DNA from: DATGLE01 sp035294325
GTDB lineage: Bacteria; Chloroflexota; Ktedonobacteria; Ktedonobacterales; Ktedonobacteraceae
Direction of reading: 5' to 3'
DNA length: 64,000 bases
NCBI GenBank assembly: GCA_035294325.1
Contig: DATGLE010000013.1
Span: 1-64,000 of the forward strand
Shown: positions 1-8,139 of the stretch, piece after piece
Numbering within the stretch: position 1 is the first letter of the stretch
Layout: each line of letters opens with the position of its first letter
Notes under the pieces: generated by a model
Told to the model about the DNA's origin: nothing
Seen by the model: only the letters and a program-made list of their open reading frames with translations
Databases searched by the model: none
Made by a program: the position numbers and the translations under genes

Positions 1-1257
1 ATCCCGTTCGCTATCGATTCGCCGCAGAGCTTCAACGCTGCCGTGGACAAAGTGATCGCCTCGTCGGGGGACCTGGTGGAGCTGCTTGGCTTCGGGGAGA
101 CGCTTCACGGCGGCGAAGATATGCTCATTCTGCGCAACCGGCTCTTCCAGCGATTGGTGGAGGCGCACGGCTACAGCGCTATTGCTATCGAGAGCAGCTT
201 CCCCCGGGGGAGCGTAGTGAACGAGTACGTAGCTGGTCGCGGCCCGGCGTCGTATGAGGCTGTGCAGGACAGCGGCTTCAGCCACGGCTTCGGACAGCTT
301 ACCGCGAATCGAGAACTGGTCGAGTGGATGCGACGGTACAATGCCGATCCTGCCCATCGCATCAAAGTCCGGTTCTACGGCTTTGATAGTCCAACCGAAG
401 CGACCGACACCGACAGCCCACGCCAGGTCCTGCATTTTGTTCTCGATTACCTTGCCTCAATTGATAGTACCAGCGCCCAGGAGCATCGCCAGCGCATCGA
501 TCCGCTGCTCGGTCAGGACTCCGATTGGGAGAACCCCGCCGCCATAATGGATCCAACGCAGGCGATAGGTCTGTCGCCTTCGGCAGCCGCGTTGCGTATT
601 GAGACGGAGGAACTCATTTCAGAACTGCATGTACGCCGTCCCGAACTGGTGGCGAAGAGCGACGCAAGCCGCTATCTGGAGGCCATGCAGTATGCTGTGG
701 TGGTACGGCAGTTATTGAACTATCACGCCGAACTGGCGCGATCATCGAGCGAAAGGGTTGCCAGGCTGCTCGGCATTCGCGATGCCATGATGGCGGATAA
801 CCTGGCGTACATCGTGTCCCGTGAGCGTGGCCGGGGCAAAGTGCTCGCCTTCGCGCACAACAGCCACCTGCGGCGCGGAAAGACGGACATGCCAATGGGT
901 GGTGAGGTATACACATGGTGGCCGGCGGGCGCACACCTCGACGCGATGTTGGGCCAGCGCTATGTCGTCATCGGCACGGCGGTAGGCGAATCTCCTGCCA
1001 ACGGCATCGGCCAGCCCGAGGCCGGAACGCTTGAGAGCCGCCTGACCGCCGCGCCCGGTCCGGTGCGGTTTATCCCAACTCACAGAGGGCAGGGACTTCC
1101 GGCCCCGGAAATCGCGGATCTTCCGACTCGCTCCGGCAGCGTGAAGAATCCGTCCTACTTTGCCCTGACTCCACAAAGCCTCGTCGATTTCGACTGGCTG
1201 GCCGTCCTCGATTCAACCACATTGAGCCGAGGCGGTCCACCCTGGCTGCCACGATAG
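1..1257 (+). CDS. Erythromycin esterase-like hydrolase (5' truncated by window)
   Basis: The reading frame is open to the first base of the window, so the gene starts upstream; the GTG at 43 is internal or only one possible start. About 418 residues are visible. Motifs typical of the erythromycin-esterase/succinoglycan-biosynthesis family are GFGETLHGGED near the N-terminus, AIESSFP shortly after, FYGFDSP in the middle and AHNSHLRRG near residue 285. The His and Glu residues in these motifs form the active site in the EreA/EreB/EreC family. True macrolide esterases are one branch; many homologues in soil bacteria have unknown substrates, so resistance is not implied. It is convergent with the next gene, with three hairpins between them. 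Confidence 0.85.
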   Translation: MPFAIDSPQSFNAAVDKVIASSGDLVELLGFGETLHGGEDMLILRNRLFQRLVEAHGYSAIAIESSFPRGSVVNEYVAGRGPASYEAVQDSGFSHGFGQLTANRELVEWMRRYNADPAHRIKVRFYGFDSPTEATDTDSPRQVLHFVLDYLASIDSTSAQEHRQRIDPLLGQDSDWENPAAIMDPTQAIGLSPSAAALRIETEELISELHVRRPELVAKSDASRYLEAMQYAVVVRQLLNYHAELARSSSERVARLLGIRDAMMADNLAYIVSRERGRGKVLAFAHNSHLRRGKTDMPMGGEVYTWWPAGAHLDAMLGQRYVVIGTAVGESPANGIGQPEAGTLESRLTAAPGPVRFIPTHRGQGLPAPEIADLPTRSGSVKNPSYFALTPQSLVDFDWLAVLDSTTLSRGGPPWLPR

Positions 1258-1280
1258 TCGGACGCTCATCCGGGGCATTC

Positions 1281-1382
1281 GCGCGGCGAAGCCGCGCCAG
1301 GATATATGTTGTGGTGCGACCCGGGCGCTTCGCGCCCGGGTCGCACCACAACATATATCCTGCGAGCGCCGCAGGCGCTCGC
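1281..1382. repeat. Triple hairpin cluster between convergent genes
   Basis: Three palindromes lie head to tail. The first (1281-1297) is GCGCGGC-GAA-GCCGCGC. The second (1298-1362) has perfect 31-bp arms and a 3-nt TTC loop. The third (1362-1382) is GCGAGCGCC-GCA-GGCGCTCGC. Between two convergent genes it could end transcription in both directions, but there is no clear T-tract. The same three-part design recurs at 32758-32861. Confidence 0.9.
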
Positions 1383-1402
1383 AATCGATGCTATTTATAG
1401 CG

Positions 1403-2977
1403 CTATTGAAACTTCTTCATATGCAGGTTGATGTCATCAGGGTTGATGAGGTCGGGCGCGGTCCAGCCATCCAGATCGTACTCGGCCATGCACTGCTCGG
1501 CAAATCCCTTGAACTGGCTGGCTTCGCCGTTGGCGAGGGCATTAAATAGCACCTCAAGGCGAATGTTCTCGTGATTGCCGGCATAGTTCAGTTCATACAG
1601 GTGATGCCGGCCGCCGAACTCGCTGCCCAGCGCATCCCAGAGCAGCTTCATCAGCTTCACACGCTCCTGGGCGCTGTAGCCGTTGGAACCCCGAACGTAT
1701 TTTTCCAGGTAGGGGCGGATCTCCGGTGACTTGAAATCGACAGCGTGGGAATTGAGATAGATCAGGCTGCTCGCCACGTCGCTCTCGATGATCTCCTTGA
1801 TGCGCGGGTAGGCCACGGTAGCGAATACCCGGTACGAGAGGCCATAATCGGTATTGGGCAGCACCGAGCCATTTTTCCAGGGAAGGGGTGTGCGCGCCAT
1901 CGCATCGGTGATCGCCCAGAACAGGTTGCGCCAGGCCAGCACCTCGCCCACACGCACCTGTACCCCGCGGAAGTCCCGCGTCCCGGTGGCATCGACGGCT
2001 TTGAGCAGCAGACCGGCCAGGAAATCCAGCTTGACGGCAAAGCGAATACAGCCATGAAACGTAGAGCGCGGGATGAAGCCGGAGGTCGGGAAAAAGTTGT
2101 TGGCCTTGTCCACGTCGCCATAGACAAAGATGTTCTCCCAGGGCACGAGCACATTATCAAAGATGAAGATGGCGTCGTTTTCATCCAGGCGACTTGAGAG
2201 GGGATAGTCGAAGGGGCTGCCCATTACCTCGGCGGCCATTGCATACGATGGGCGGCAGATTAATTTGACGCCGGGCGTATTCATCGGGACGATGAACACC
2301 AGGGCATATTCCCTCTTTTTGATGGCAAGCGGCCCATAGTGTGCAATGAAATTATAGTGCGTGAGCGCTGAACCCGTCGCCACGACCTTCGCACCGCTAA
2401 CGACAATGCCAGCATCGGTCTCTTTGACGACATGTAAATAGACATCGGCAACCTCGTCGGGGGGCCGGTTGCGATCAACGGGCGGATTGACCAGGGCATG
2501 ATTGAAATAGAGGACCTTTTCCTGTGCCTCTGCGTACCAGCGCCGCGCGTTGTCCTGATAGGGTTCGTAAAAATCCGCGTTATCGCGCAGCGTCGCCAGG
2601 AAGCTCGCCTTGTAGTCGGGGGTGCGCGCCATCCAGCCGTAGGTCAGCCTGGCCCATGCGGCGATGGCATCGCGGTCCGCGACCAGATCCTCAGCGCTGC
2701 GCGGGCTTCTGAAATACCTGTGGGTATAGCCGCCGCTGCCGGTATCCGTTGCCGTCGTGAGCACAGCGCGCTTTGCGGGATCGTGCAGCGCATCGTAGAG
2801 CCGGGCGATCATGCGCGCGGCATTACGAAAAGCGGGATGCGTCACTACATCCTCGACGCGCTCGCCATAGATCCAGACCTCACGGCCATCATGCAGGCTG
2901 GCGATATACTCCTCGCCTGTCAGGGGCCGCGCTTGAGGGTTGACGGTTTCTTGTCGTGAGGGGTCTTCTTCGATCAT
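1403..2977 (-). CDS. 4-hydroxyphenylacetate 3-monooxygenase family, oxygenase component (HpaB-like)
   Basis: A 524-residue protein matching the HpaB/PvcC/4-hydroxybutyryl-CoA dehydratase superfamily in length and order. An N-terminal helical domain starts with LTGEEYIASLHDGREVWIYG. A central beta-barrel holds DAGIVVSGAKVVATGSALTH and DNVLVPWENIFVYGDVDKAN, and a C-terminal helical domain includes SAQERVKLMKLLWDALGSEFGGRH. HpaB enzymes use FADH2 supplied by a separate flavin reductase (HpaC) to ortho-hydroxylate phenols; no reductase lies nearby. The DNVLVPWENIF segment is the family hallmark. The substrate could be 4-hydroxyphenylacetate or another phenol. The CitE-like gene on the same strand may belong to the same aromatic or acyl catabolism, but the two are separated by a repeat element. 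Confidence 0.88.
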   Translation of the reverse strand: MIEEDPSRQETVNPQARPLTGEEYIASLHDGREVWIYGERVEDVVTHPAFRNAARMIARLYDALHDPAKRAVLTTATDTGSGGYTHRYFRSPRSAEDLVADRDAIAAWARLTYGWMARTPDYKASFLATLRDNADFYEPYQDNARRWYAEAQEKVLYFNHALVNPPVDRNRPPDEVADVYLHVVKETDAGIVVSGAKVVATGSALTHYNFIAHYGPLAIKKREYALVFIVPMNTPGVKLICRPSYAMAAEVMGSPFDYPLSSRLDENDAIFIFDNVLVPWENIFVYGDVDKANNFFPTSGFIPRSTFHGCIRFAVKLDFLAGLLLKAVDATGTRDFRGVQVRVGEVLAWRNLFWAITDAMARTPLPWKNGSVLPNTDYGLSYRVFATVAYPRIKEIIESDVASSLIYLNSHAVDFKSPEIRPYLEKYVRGSNGYSAQERVKLMKLLWDALGSEFGGRHHLYELNYAGNHENIRLEVLFNALANGEASQFKGFAEQCMAEYDLDGWTAPDLINPDDINLHMKKFQ

Positions 2978-3088
2978 CAGATGTCAGCCTTTCCCGGAGA
3001 ATATCACACATGCCCTCCATGCCTGCCTCTACCAGCCTCAACTGTGAACAAAGATATCATAGGCTCATCCCGAATGCAACCCGGGTCT

Positions 3089-3229
3089 TCCCCGGCACAG
3101 GGCTATTGAATGCTCCCCACCCCCCTCCCGAAAGGAAGAGTTTTGGCGGGGACACCCCCGCCCCGCAAGGAGGCGGCCGCCCCCTTGACCCCCGCTTCGG
3201 GCGAGCATTACATAGCCCTGTCCCCGGCA
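3089..3229 (-). mobile_element. MITE copy 1 with 9-bp target duplication
   Basis: The element spans 3098-3220. It begins CAGGGCTATTGAATGCT and ends AGCATTACATAGCCCTG, so the ends are inverted repeats with two mismatches. The 9-bp direct repeat TCCCCGGCA lies at 3089-3097 and 3221-3229. The interior is GC-rich, contains a palindrome around GGCGGCCGCC and has no coding capacity. It matches copies at 19226, 35289 and 41397; this copy and the one at 19226 are in the same orientation, opposite to the other two (the strand label marks orientation only). Confidence 0.93.
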
Positions 3230-3424
3230 TCCAGGACATTCCCAATTCTTGAGGGGCACCCATCGCAACTGCGCCGCTCCTGCCCATTCTTCCCTCCAGG
3301 GAGCACAGAGGCTCATTAACGAGACTCGTGCGTTAATGGCTTCAGCAGGGGAAGCCCTGTCGCGGCATCAGGGCGATTGAAAAGTAGCGGCATGAGACTT
3401 CGTTGGGCAATGACCAGGATCGGC

Positions 3425-3458
3425 CATGTCATCCTGAGCGGCAGCGAAGGATGACATG
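3425..3458. repeat. TGTCATCCTGAGC-type palindromic repeat, copy A
   Basis: A palindrome with arms CATGTCATCC and GGATGACATG around GAGCGGCAGCGA. Related copies are at 4377-4445 and 54532-54569. It lies just past the stop of the CitE-like gene and could act as its terminator. The sequence class resembles short palindromes common in many bacterial genomes. Confidence 0.75.
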
Positions 3459-3486
3459 TTTGCTTCCCGATTGTGGCTGGTAACAT

Positions 3487-4335
3487 TCATTTCTCGGCAA
3501 GCAGCAGCGTGCGGCGCGCGGACTCGACAATTGCCAGATCCACAAATCGGCCATCCGGCAGGGCAAAGGCGCCTGTTCCCGCCGCGCTTGCCTGCTCAAG
3601 TTTCTCGACCAGCGCCCGCGCCTCGGCAATCTCGGCCTCCGTCGGTGTAAAGATGGCATTGATGATCGGAACCTGCTGCGGATGAATGGCAGCGCGCCCG
3701 AAGAAGCCCAGGCGCCTGCCCTGCTCGGTGGATTGGCGCAAGCCCCCGGCATCGCGGATATGGGGGTAGACGCTCTGAATGGGAGGCGGCAACTTCGCGG
3801 CACGCGCCGCCACCACGATGCGCGAGCGTGCGTAGCTCAACCCGGTATCGTCGCTCACGCTCAGATCCGCCCGCAGATCGGCCTCGCCCAGTCCTATGCT
3901 GACGACGCGAGGATGCGCGCGCGCAATGGCGAATGCTTGCTCCACGCCGAGCGCAGATTCAAGCAGGCAGTGAATGCCCGCCTGGCAGCCCAGTCGCTCA
4001 AGCTGCGCGGCCACATAGCGCACCTCCTCGGGCGCCCCGGTCTTGGGCAAGCTCAGACCGGCAAGCCAGGGCGAAGCCACCGCAGCTATATCCAGGTCGG
4101 CCAGCCCCGAACTGAGCGCATTGATGCGCACAAAGATTGGCTTCTCATGCTCCACTTGCAGCACCTGCGCCACATACTCACGCGCTTCGGCCTTGCGATT
4201 GAGCGCGACGGCATCCTCCAGATCCAGAATAATCGCATCGGCTTCCGTGGTCAGCGCCTTCTCGATCATGTGCGGATTGCTGCCGGGCACATAGAGATAG
4301 CTGCGCAGCGGGGGCAGCGCCTGGTTCTGCACCAT
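3487..4335 (-). CDS. HpcH/HpaI aldolase / CitE-like CoA ester lyase
   Basis: A 282-residue TIM-barrel protein of the citrate lyase beta subunit family. Visible motifs are RSYLYVPGSNPHMIEKAL at the N-terminus, the Mg-binding ILDLEDAVALNRKAEAR near residue 40, FVRINALSSG, LPKTGAPEEV, ESALGVEQAFAIA, GEADLRADL and GFFGRAAIHPQQVPIIN. The family cleaves or forms C-C bonds in acyl-CoA esters such as malyl-, citramalyl- or citryl-CoA. I start it at 4335 rather than the in-frame ATG at 4347, because that upstream ATGGAGGT supplies a GGAGGT ribosome site four bases before the second ATG. Palindromic repeats of one family flank the gene on both sides. No citrate lyase alpha or gamma partner is present, so a stand-alone lyase is likelier. 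Confidence 0.88.
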   Translation of the reverse strand: MVQNQALPPLRSYLYVPGSNPHMIEKALTTEADAIILDLEDAVALNRKAEAREYVAQVLQVEHEKPIFVRINALSSGLADLDIAAVASPWLAGLSLPKTGAPEEVRYVAAQLERLGCQAGIHCLLESALGVEQAFAIARAHPRVVSIGLGEADLRADLSVSDDTGLSYARSRIVVAARAAKLPPPIQSVYPHIRDAGGLRQSTEQGRRLGFFGRAAIHPQQVPIINAIFTPTEAEIAEARALVEKLEQASAAGTGAFALPDGRFVDLAIVESARRTLLLAEK

Positions 4336-4376
4336 ATAAACCTCCATGATGAAATGTAACGGTCAGGTTCGGCCAT

Positions 4377-4445
4377 GTCATCCTGAGCGCTGCCAAGGCT
4401 CTACGGCACCGGGGCGTGCGATCCTTCACTGTGCTCGGGATGACA
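4377..4445. repeat. TGTCATCCTGAGC-type palindromic repeat, copy B
   Basis: The outer arms TGTCATCCTGAGC and GCTCGGGATGACA pair with one mismatch, and an inner GATCCTTC segment matches the family. It lies immediately upstream of the CitE-like gene, so repeats of this family bracket that gene. Confidence 0.7.
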
Positions 4446-4453
4446 CATGCTGG

Positions 4454-5209
4454 CTAATGTACGCCCGGGTTGCCTGCGCAAAGCTGAGCACCGCGCCGCC
4501 AGGCGGTCATCTCCTCGCCACGCGGTTCGTGCCCGAAGCGATAATCGTGCTTGCGGATCTGCTCACGTAACTCTCCGGCGGTGCGTTCCAGGCACTCGCG
4601 CTGGCAGGCGAGGAGCGCCTGGAAAGAGTCCCGCCCATGTTGCTGAGCCGCGTGCGCGGTCTGAGCCAGATGGAGCCTGCATAGCCCGGTGGACCGGCGC
4701 AGCAGCGCCTGCATCTCTTGATCGGGCAGCAGTTCGGCCAGCGTCTCCACAACGCGCTGCTCCACCTTAGCACGCGTTTTACAGAAAGGGCAGTGGGCAT
4801 AAAGCTCCCCCGGCTCAGCCGCAGGCGTTCGAGGGCGAAACCTGCGCCGCCACCATGGATGGCGGGCAGGACTTTTCTCCGCCGCATCGGAGGGGACGCC
4901 CTGAAACTGATCGATCTCTCGCTCCAGGTTGCTGAGCATATCGGTCAGCGCCTCCTGATAGACCAGGGCAAGCTGGAAGGTGTTATGCCGTGCGGCCAAC
5001 TGCCAGGTGTGCAGCGGGCAGAATCCACGCGAGCGAATCAGGGCATGGCGGGACTCCACATCGCTAAATCCCTCATAATTCCAGGTCTCCATCGCCCGCT
5101 CCATCTCCTCCAGCACGACGGTACAGACCGGGCAGCCCTCCCGCCTGCACGCCGCTCGCAAGGCTTCGGCGTCACGCGAATGGTTCGCACGCTGCATTTT
5201 CCGGGGCAT
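4454..5209 (-). CDS. Two-repeat CPxC...CxxH protein (DUF6062-like)
   Basis: A 251-residue protein with no assigned function. It holds two copies of one pattern. Residues about 26-71 have CPVC, a long helix, then GFCPLHTWQL. Residues about 138-182 have CPFCKTRAKVEQRVVETL, a helix, then GLCRLHLAQ. Each unit supplies a CPxC and a CxxH, enough for one zinc (or other metal) site. The pattern resembles proteins annotated DUF6062; I cannot confirm this without a profile search. An Arg/Pro-rich linker separates the repeats. The gene starts 32 bases after the stop of the next gene upstream on the same strand, so the two may be co-transcribed. Confidence 0.7.
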   Translation of the reverse strand: MPRKMQRANHSRDAEALRAACRREGCPVCTVVLEEMERAMETWNYEGFSDVESRHALIRSRGFCPLHTWQLAARHNTFQLALVYQEALTDMLSNLEREIDQFQGVPSDAAEKSPARHPWWRRRFRPRTPAAEPGELYAHCPFCKTRAKVEQRVVETLAELLPDQEMQALLRRSTGLCRLHLAQTAHAAQQHGRDSFQALLACQRECLERTAGELREQIRKHDYRFGHEPRGEEMTAWRRGAQLCAGNPGVH

Positions 5210-5240
5210 CTCATCACCTTCCTCTCAATTGCCTGCGCTA

Positions 5241-6785
5241 TCAACTGGTTCCCATATTCTTCGAAAGATGATCTCTACGGATCCGCTCGTGCTCCTGCTC
5301 TAAAAACGACGCGAAGTCCGTGAAAGACTTTTTCGTCGCCGCGATGTGCAGCAAAGAAAATATGACCTCCTCCTCCATTATCCCATTGAGCGCCTCCAGG
5401 CCCTTTCTGAGTACAGGAGTAATTGCCTCGATTCTCTCGTCTCCCCCGACCTGCATCTCGCTCTCCACATCGCGATAGATTCTGGCAAAGGCGTTTTCGG
5501 GATCCCAGTGGGACTGACCCTCATCGAGTTGCTCAAACCCTGCGCGAAGCGTCCTCAGCACCGCCAGCCCCCAGAGCATCTGACGATACACCGGATGCAT
5601 CTCGTCCTGTTCGCCGGAGTGGAGATGCAGCAGCATCAGCGCCGCCTCCGTCTCGTAATTCTCGGGAACGAGGATGACCTGATAGTAGCGTTGATCGGAG
5701 CCGATCAGCAGCCCTTTGTACAGATAGCGTACCATCGAGCGAAATTGCAGCGTGATCTCGGGATCCAGCGCCCAGGGGAGGAACACGCGGCAGGTATAGA
5801 AGGGCAGCTCCTCGTTTTCGGGAAGATCGATATGAATCCTGGCCCTCCATGTCATCTCCACCAGCTTGCGGTACTCCGGCAGTTGGGCGAGGCGCTGTAA
5901 GACCTGGAGATAGGCCGTATGCAGCTCATGATTCTCTTGTTTTAACGGCTCCGTAAACGTCTCGAAATATTTCATCGCGCGCGGTGCCGATGTCTCCTGA
6001 ATCGGGCCAAGCCACGGGCGAAGCTGAGGGGCAAAAAATAATTCAAAAAAGTGCATGCCCACGGCTGATGCCCCGAATAGCATTTGCTGCGCCCGATTCT
6101 CTTCAACAATGTACCAGAGCGGATCCTGCACAAAGGTGGGGTAGTAGCTGCGATAACTCTTGGGAAGAGCGGCGAGAAAGGAGAAATTCCCTGGCGGTTC
6201 TTCCTGCTTGTTAGTGATTACATAAGCTTCCTGTCCGTATTGCGTTATGAGTTGAGCGTACTGGCCCTCCATCATGGGCAGCGCGGCAGCAGCCGGGGTG
6301 GTCAGGACCAGCAGGGCGTCCTCTCCTTCCAGCTGATAGGTAGTTGCTCGTAGATCAAGCAGTTCAGCGCTTCCCGGTAGCGTCAATGTTAGCGGGTATT
6401 CCCAGATTCGCCCGGGGCTTGCAGCAGCATCCGTGTAGATTCTGGCACGATGAGGATCGGTCAACATGCCAGCAATGAAGGAGGCGTAAGGCGAAGTACC
6501 CTGGCTGGCCGCTGCGCGCTTGAGCAGCGCCGACTGCTTTGCATAAAACTCGATGTTGCGATAGAGGGGAATACGCTCGAAGTTCGCGGCCAGGATGTCA
6601 AAGAAGTTGCAGCCAACCAGCCGGGACGGCTGCACAGTGTGATTGAGCCTGTCCCAAAGCCAGAAGGCCATGAGATTAGCGGATCGGACGACTCCGTAGG
6701 GATCCAGAAGCCAGGAGGGATACGGTTCATACAGAGCGGCCTGACCAAGTGAACGCCGTATTCGGGGAGAGCCAAAATTGAGCAT
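5241..6785 (-). CDS. Conserved hypothetical with PAS/MmyB-like N-terminal domain
   Basis: A 514-residue protein. Near the N-terminus, YEPYPSWLLDPYGVVRSANL followed by FWLWDRLN resembles the PAS-like ligand pocket seen in MmyB-type XRE regulators. No helix-turn-helix precedes it, so it is not an obvious DNA-binding protein. The middle contains a second similar stretch (YRSYYPTFVQDPLWYIVEENRA), which may be a second sensor module. The C-terminal third is helical and charged, ending LEQEHERIRRDHLSKNMGTS. The start is supported by AAGGAG six bases before the ATG. No signal peptide or membrane segment is seen. A cytosolic sensor is a guess. Confidence 0.6.
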   Translation of the reverse strand: MLNFGSPRIRRSLGQAALYEPYPSWLLDPYGVVRSANLMAFWLWDRLNHTVQPSRLVGCNFFDILAANFERIPLYRNIEFYAKQSALLKRAAASQGTSPYASFIAGMLTDPHRARIYTDAAASPGRIWEYPLTLTLPGSAELLDLRATTYQLEGEDALLVLTTPAAAALPMMEGQYAQLITQYGQEAYVITNKQEEPPGNFSFLAALPKSYRSYYPTFVQDPLWYIVEENRAQQMLFGASAVGMHFFELFFAPQLRPWLGPIQETSAPRAMKYFETFTEPLKQENHELHTAYLQVLQRLAQLPEYRKLVEMTWRARIHIDLPENEELPFYTCRVFLPWALDPEITLQFRSMVRYLYKGLLIGSDQRYYQVILVPENYETEAALMLLHLHSGEQDEMHPVYRQMLWGLAVLRTLRAGFEQLDEGQSHWDPENAFARIYRDVESEMQVGGDERIEAITPVLRKGLEALNGIMEEEVIFSLLHIAATKKSFTDFASFLEQEHERIRRDHLSKNMGTS

Positions 6786-6975
6786 ACCAACTCCTTCTCC
6801 AGTATGCCATCAGGAACAGGATCAGGATCTTGTTCCCGGCAGCTCACCATCACCATACATTTATTACAGGAGAATCATTATAGTTACTGACAGAACAATT
6901 CGCAAGTAGATGTTGTCTGCCTTTCGGGGCCATCTAAAAGTTCTCATCCGTGCGAGTGGCGCGCCAATGCGGTTT

Positions 6976-7083
6976 AGGAAAATGACCCGGCAATCCTTCC
7001 TAATCGATATCCCCATGCCCGGCGCAAGCTTCGTCGGCGTGGATAACTACAAGGCTGGCCTCATGGGTGGCCGCCTCACAGGT
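6976..7083 (+). pseudogene. Fragment of LacI/RbsB-type sugar-binding protein
   Basis: The frame reads FLIDIPMPGASFVGVDNYKAGLMGG and shows the characteristic sugar-binding fold segment with DIP, FVGVDNY and AG. Nothing before or after it in this frame fits the family. It runs straight into a transporter ATPase fragment in another frame, so it is a decayed, rearranged remnant. Confidence 0.7.
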
Positions 7084-7267
7084 GCTTATCAGGGCCATCT
7101 TCGCCGACGAACCCGTCACGTCAGGCGAAATCAAGATCTACGGCCAGTCCGTCCATGCCACCTCCCCACACGATGTCAAACGCCTCCGCGTCGGCTTCGT
7201 GCCGGAGGACCGCAAAGCGGACGGGCAGATCCTGGATATGAGCGGCGCTCGACGAAACCTTGCCTCC
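7079..7267 (+). pseudogene. Fragment of sugar ABC transporter ATPase (RbsA/MglA-type)
   Basis: A frame shifted relative to the previous fragment encodes LIRAIFADEPVTSGEIKIYG, then SPHDVKRLRVGFVPEDRKADG and ILDMSGARRNLAS. This is the part of RbsA/XylG-type ATPases after the second Walker A, including the VPEDRK motif. Walker A, signature and Walker B motifs are missing. The fragment is flanked by non-coding scrap to 7541. Confidence 0.72.
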
Positions 7268-7541
7268 TGCGGATGCTCGTCGCCTTCTCCATCGCCTGGA
7301 ATTTCAATTACCCCCCTGAGCACGGCAGTTGGTGGAATAGAGCCGGGATCGAAATTGCCATTCTGGAGCGCAATGCCTTGTCCCGACGGTTAGCAAGTGA
7401 GGCGGAACTGCACCACCAGGGGTGAGCGGTGGAAACCGCGCGCAACGAGCAGCGATGCGGGATTGCCTGGCAGTGCACTACTTGTGAGGCGCGTATGAAG
7501 CTTGAGGAGCTTTACCCGCTCAAAGCCCCTCGCCGAACTGA
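7268..7541. other. Non-coding scrap downstream of transporter remnants
   Basis: Short open frames only. The segment encoding LVAFSIAWNFNYPP could derive from a permease, but I cannot support that. No ribosome site or promoter is convincing. Confidence 0.4.
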
Positions 7542-8030
7542 TTACTCATGCCCTAAAGGAGGGCCGACGATCTCAAAGTGATATTTGGCGGCCAGGGCTT
7601 GCATTTTCGCGAGATCAGGTGGGGTGGGTGATGGAAGCGTCAGCGATCGGGCCGGTTCGCCCATTTCAGCATGAAACTGTTCCAGGCCGGCTGGAACGGT
7701 GAATTGCAAGAGCCTGGCTGGCTGACTGCCCTCGACCAGGAAGCCATGAGCGATATCCCTGGGCAGAAAAATGAAGGCTCCAGCATCAGCATGCCAGCGA
7801 TGTTCTCCACAGACGAACGTGAGTTGCCCTTCGAGGATATAGAAAGCCTCGTCTTCGGCATGATGCACATGCAGGGGCGGCGCAAAGCCCGGCGGCAAGG
7901 TCTGTTCGATCAGGCTGAAGGTCTGAGCATTGTCCTGGCCGGTCGCTTTGAAAAGCATGAGCGTGCCGAGAAACCAGACAGCCTGGCCTTCCTCGCGGGA
8001 GAGAAGGTAGGGTTCATTGCTTGATGCCAT
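7542..8030 (-). CDS. Cupin-domain protein
   Basis: A 162-residue single-cupin protein. Metal-binding cupin motif 1 is PPLHVHHAEDEAFYILEG (His, His, Glu) and motif 2 is FLPRDIAHGFLVEG (His). Some quercetin 2,3-dioxygenase-like and stress-induced small proteins share this form, but the substrate is not predictable. I start at 8030 because AAGGAG lies nine bases before that ATG; a longer in-frame extension to 8129 would run toward the marR operator and has no ribosome site. It is divergent from the MarR gene and probably controlled by it. Confidence 0.85.
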   Translation of the reverse strand: MASSNEPYLLSREEGQAVWFLGTLMLFKATGQDNAQTFSLIEQTLPPGFAPPLHVHHAEDEAFYILEGQLTFVCGEHRWHADAGAFIFLPRDIAHGFLVEGSQPARLLQFTVPAGLEQFHAEMGEPARSLTLPSPTPPDLAKMQALAAKYHFEIVGPPLGHE

Positions 8031-8139
8031 GAGGTTGTTCTCCTTCCAAGAGCGAGAGGTTGATCCGGTTGCACCCTCTTGCATCCTCGGATCATCCAGC
8101 AGGTAGAAGTCTGAACGTGAGAGGGCCATCCAGACAACT

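Noticed and set aside
1..1257. Macrolide resistance gene
   Set aside because: The family is right, but most environmental members are not shown to hydrolyse macrolides; the call is kept at family level.
3098..3220. Open frames crossing the MITE copies
   Set aside because: They differ between copies, have no ribosome sites and follow only from the GC-rich repeat.
5241..6785. XRE/MmyB transcription factor
   Set aside because: A PAS-like pocket is visible, but no helix-turn-helix domain is encoded.
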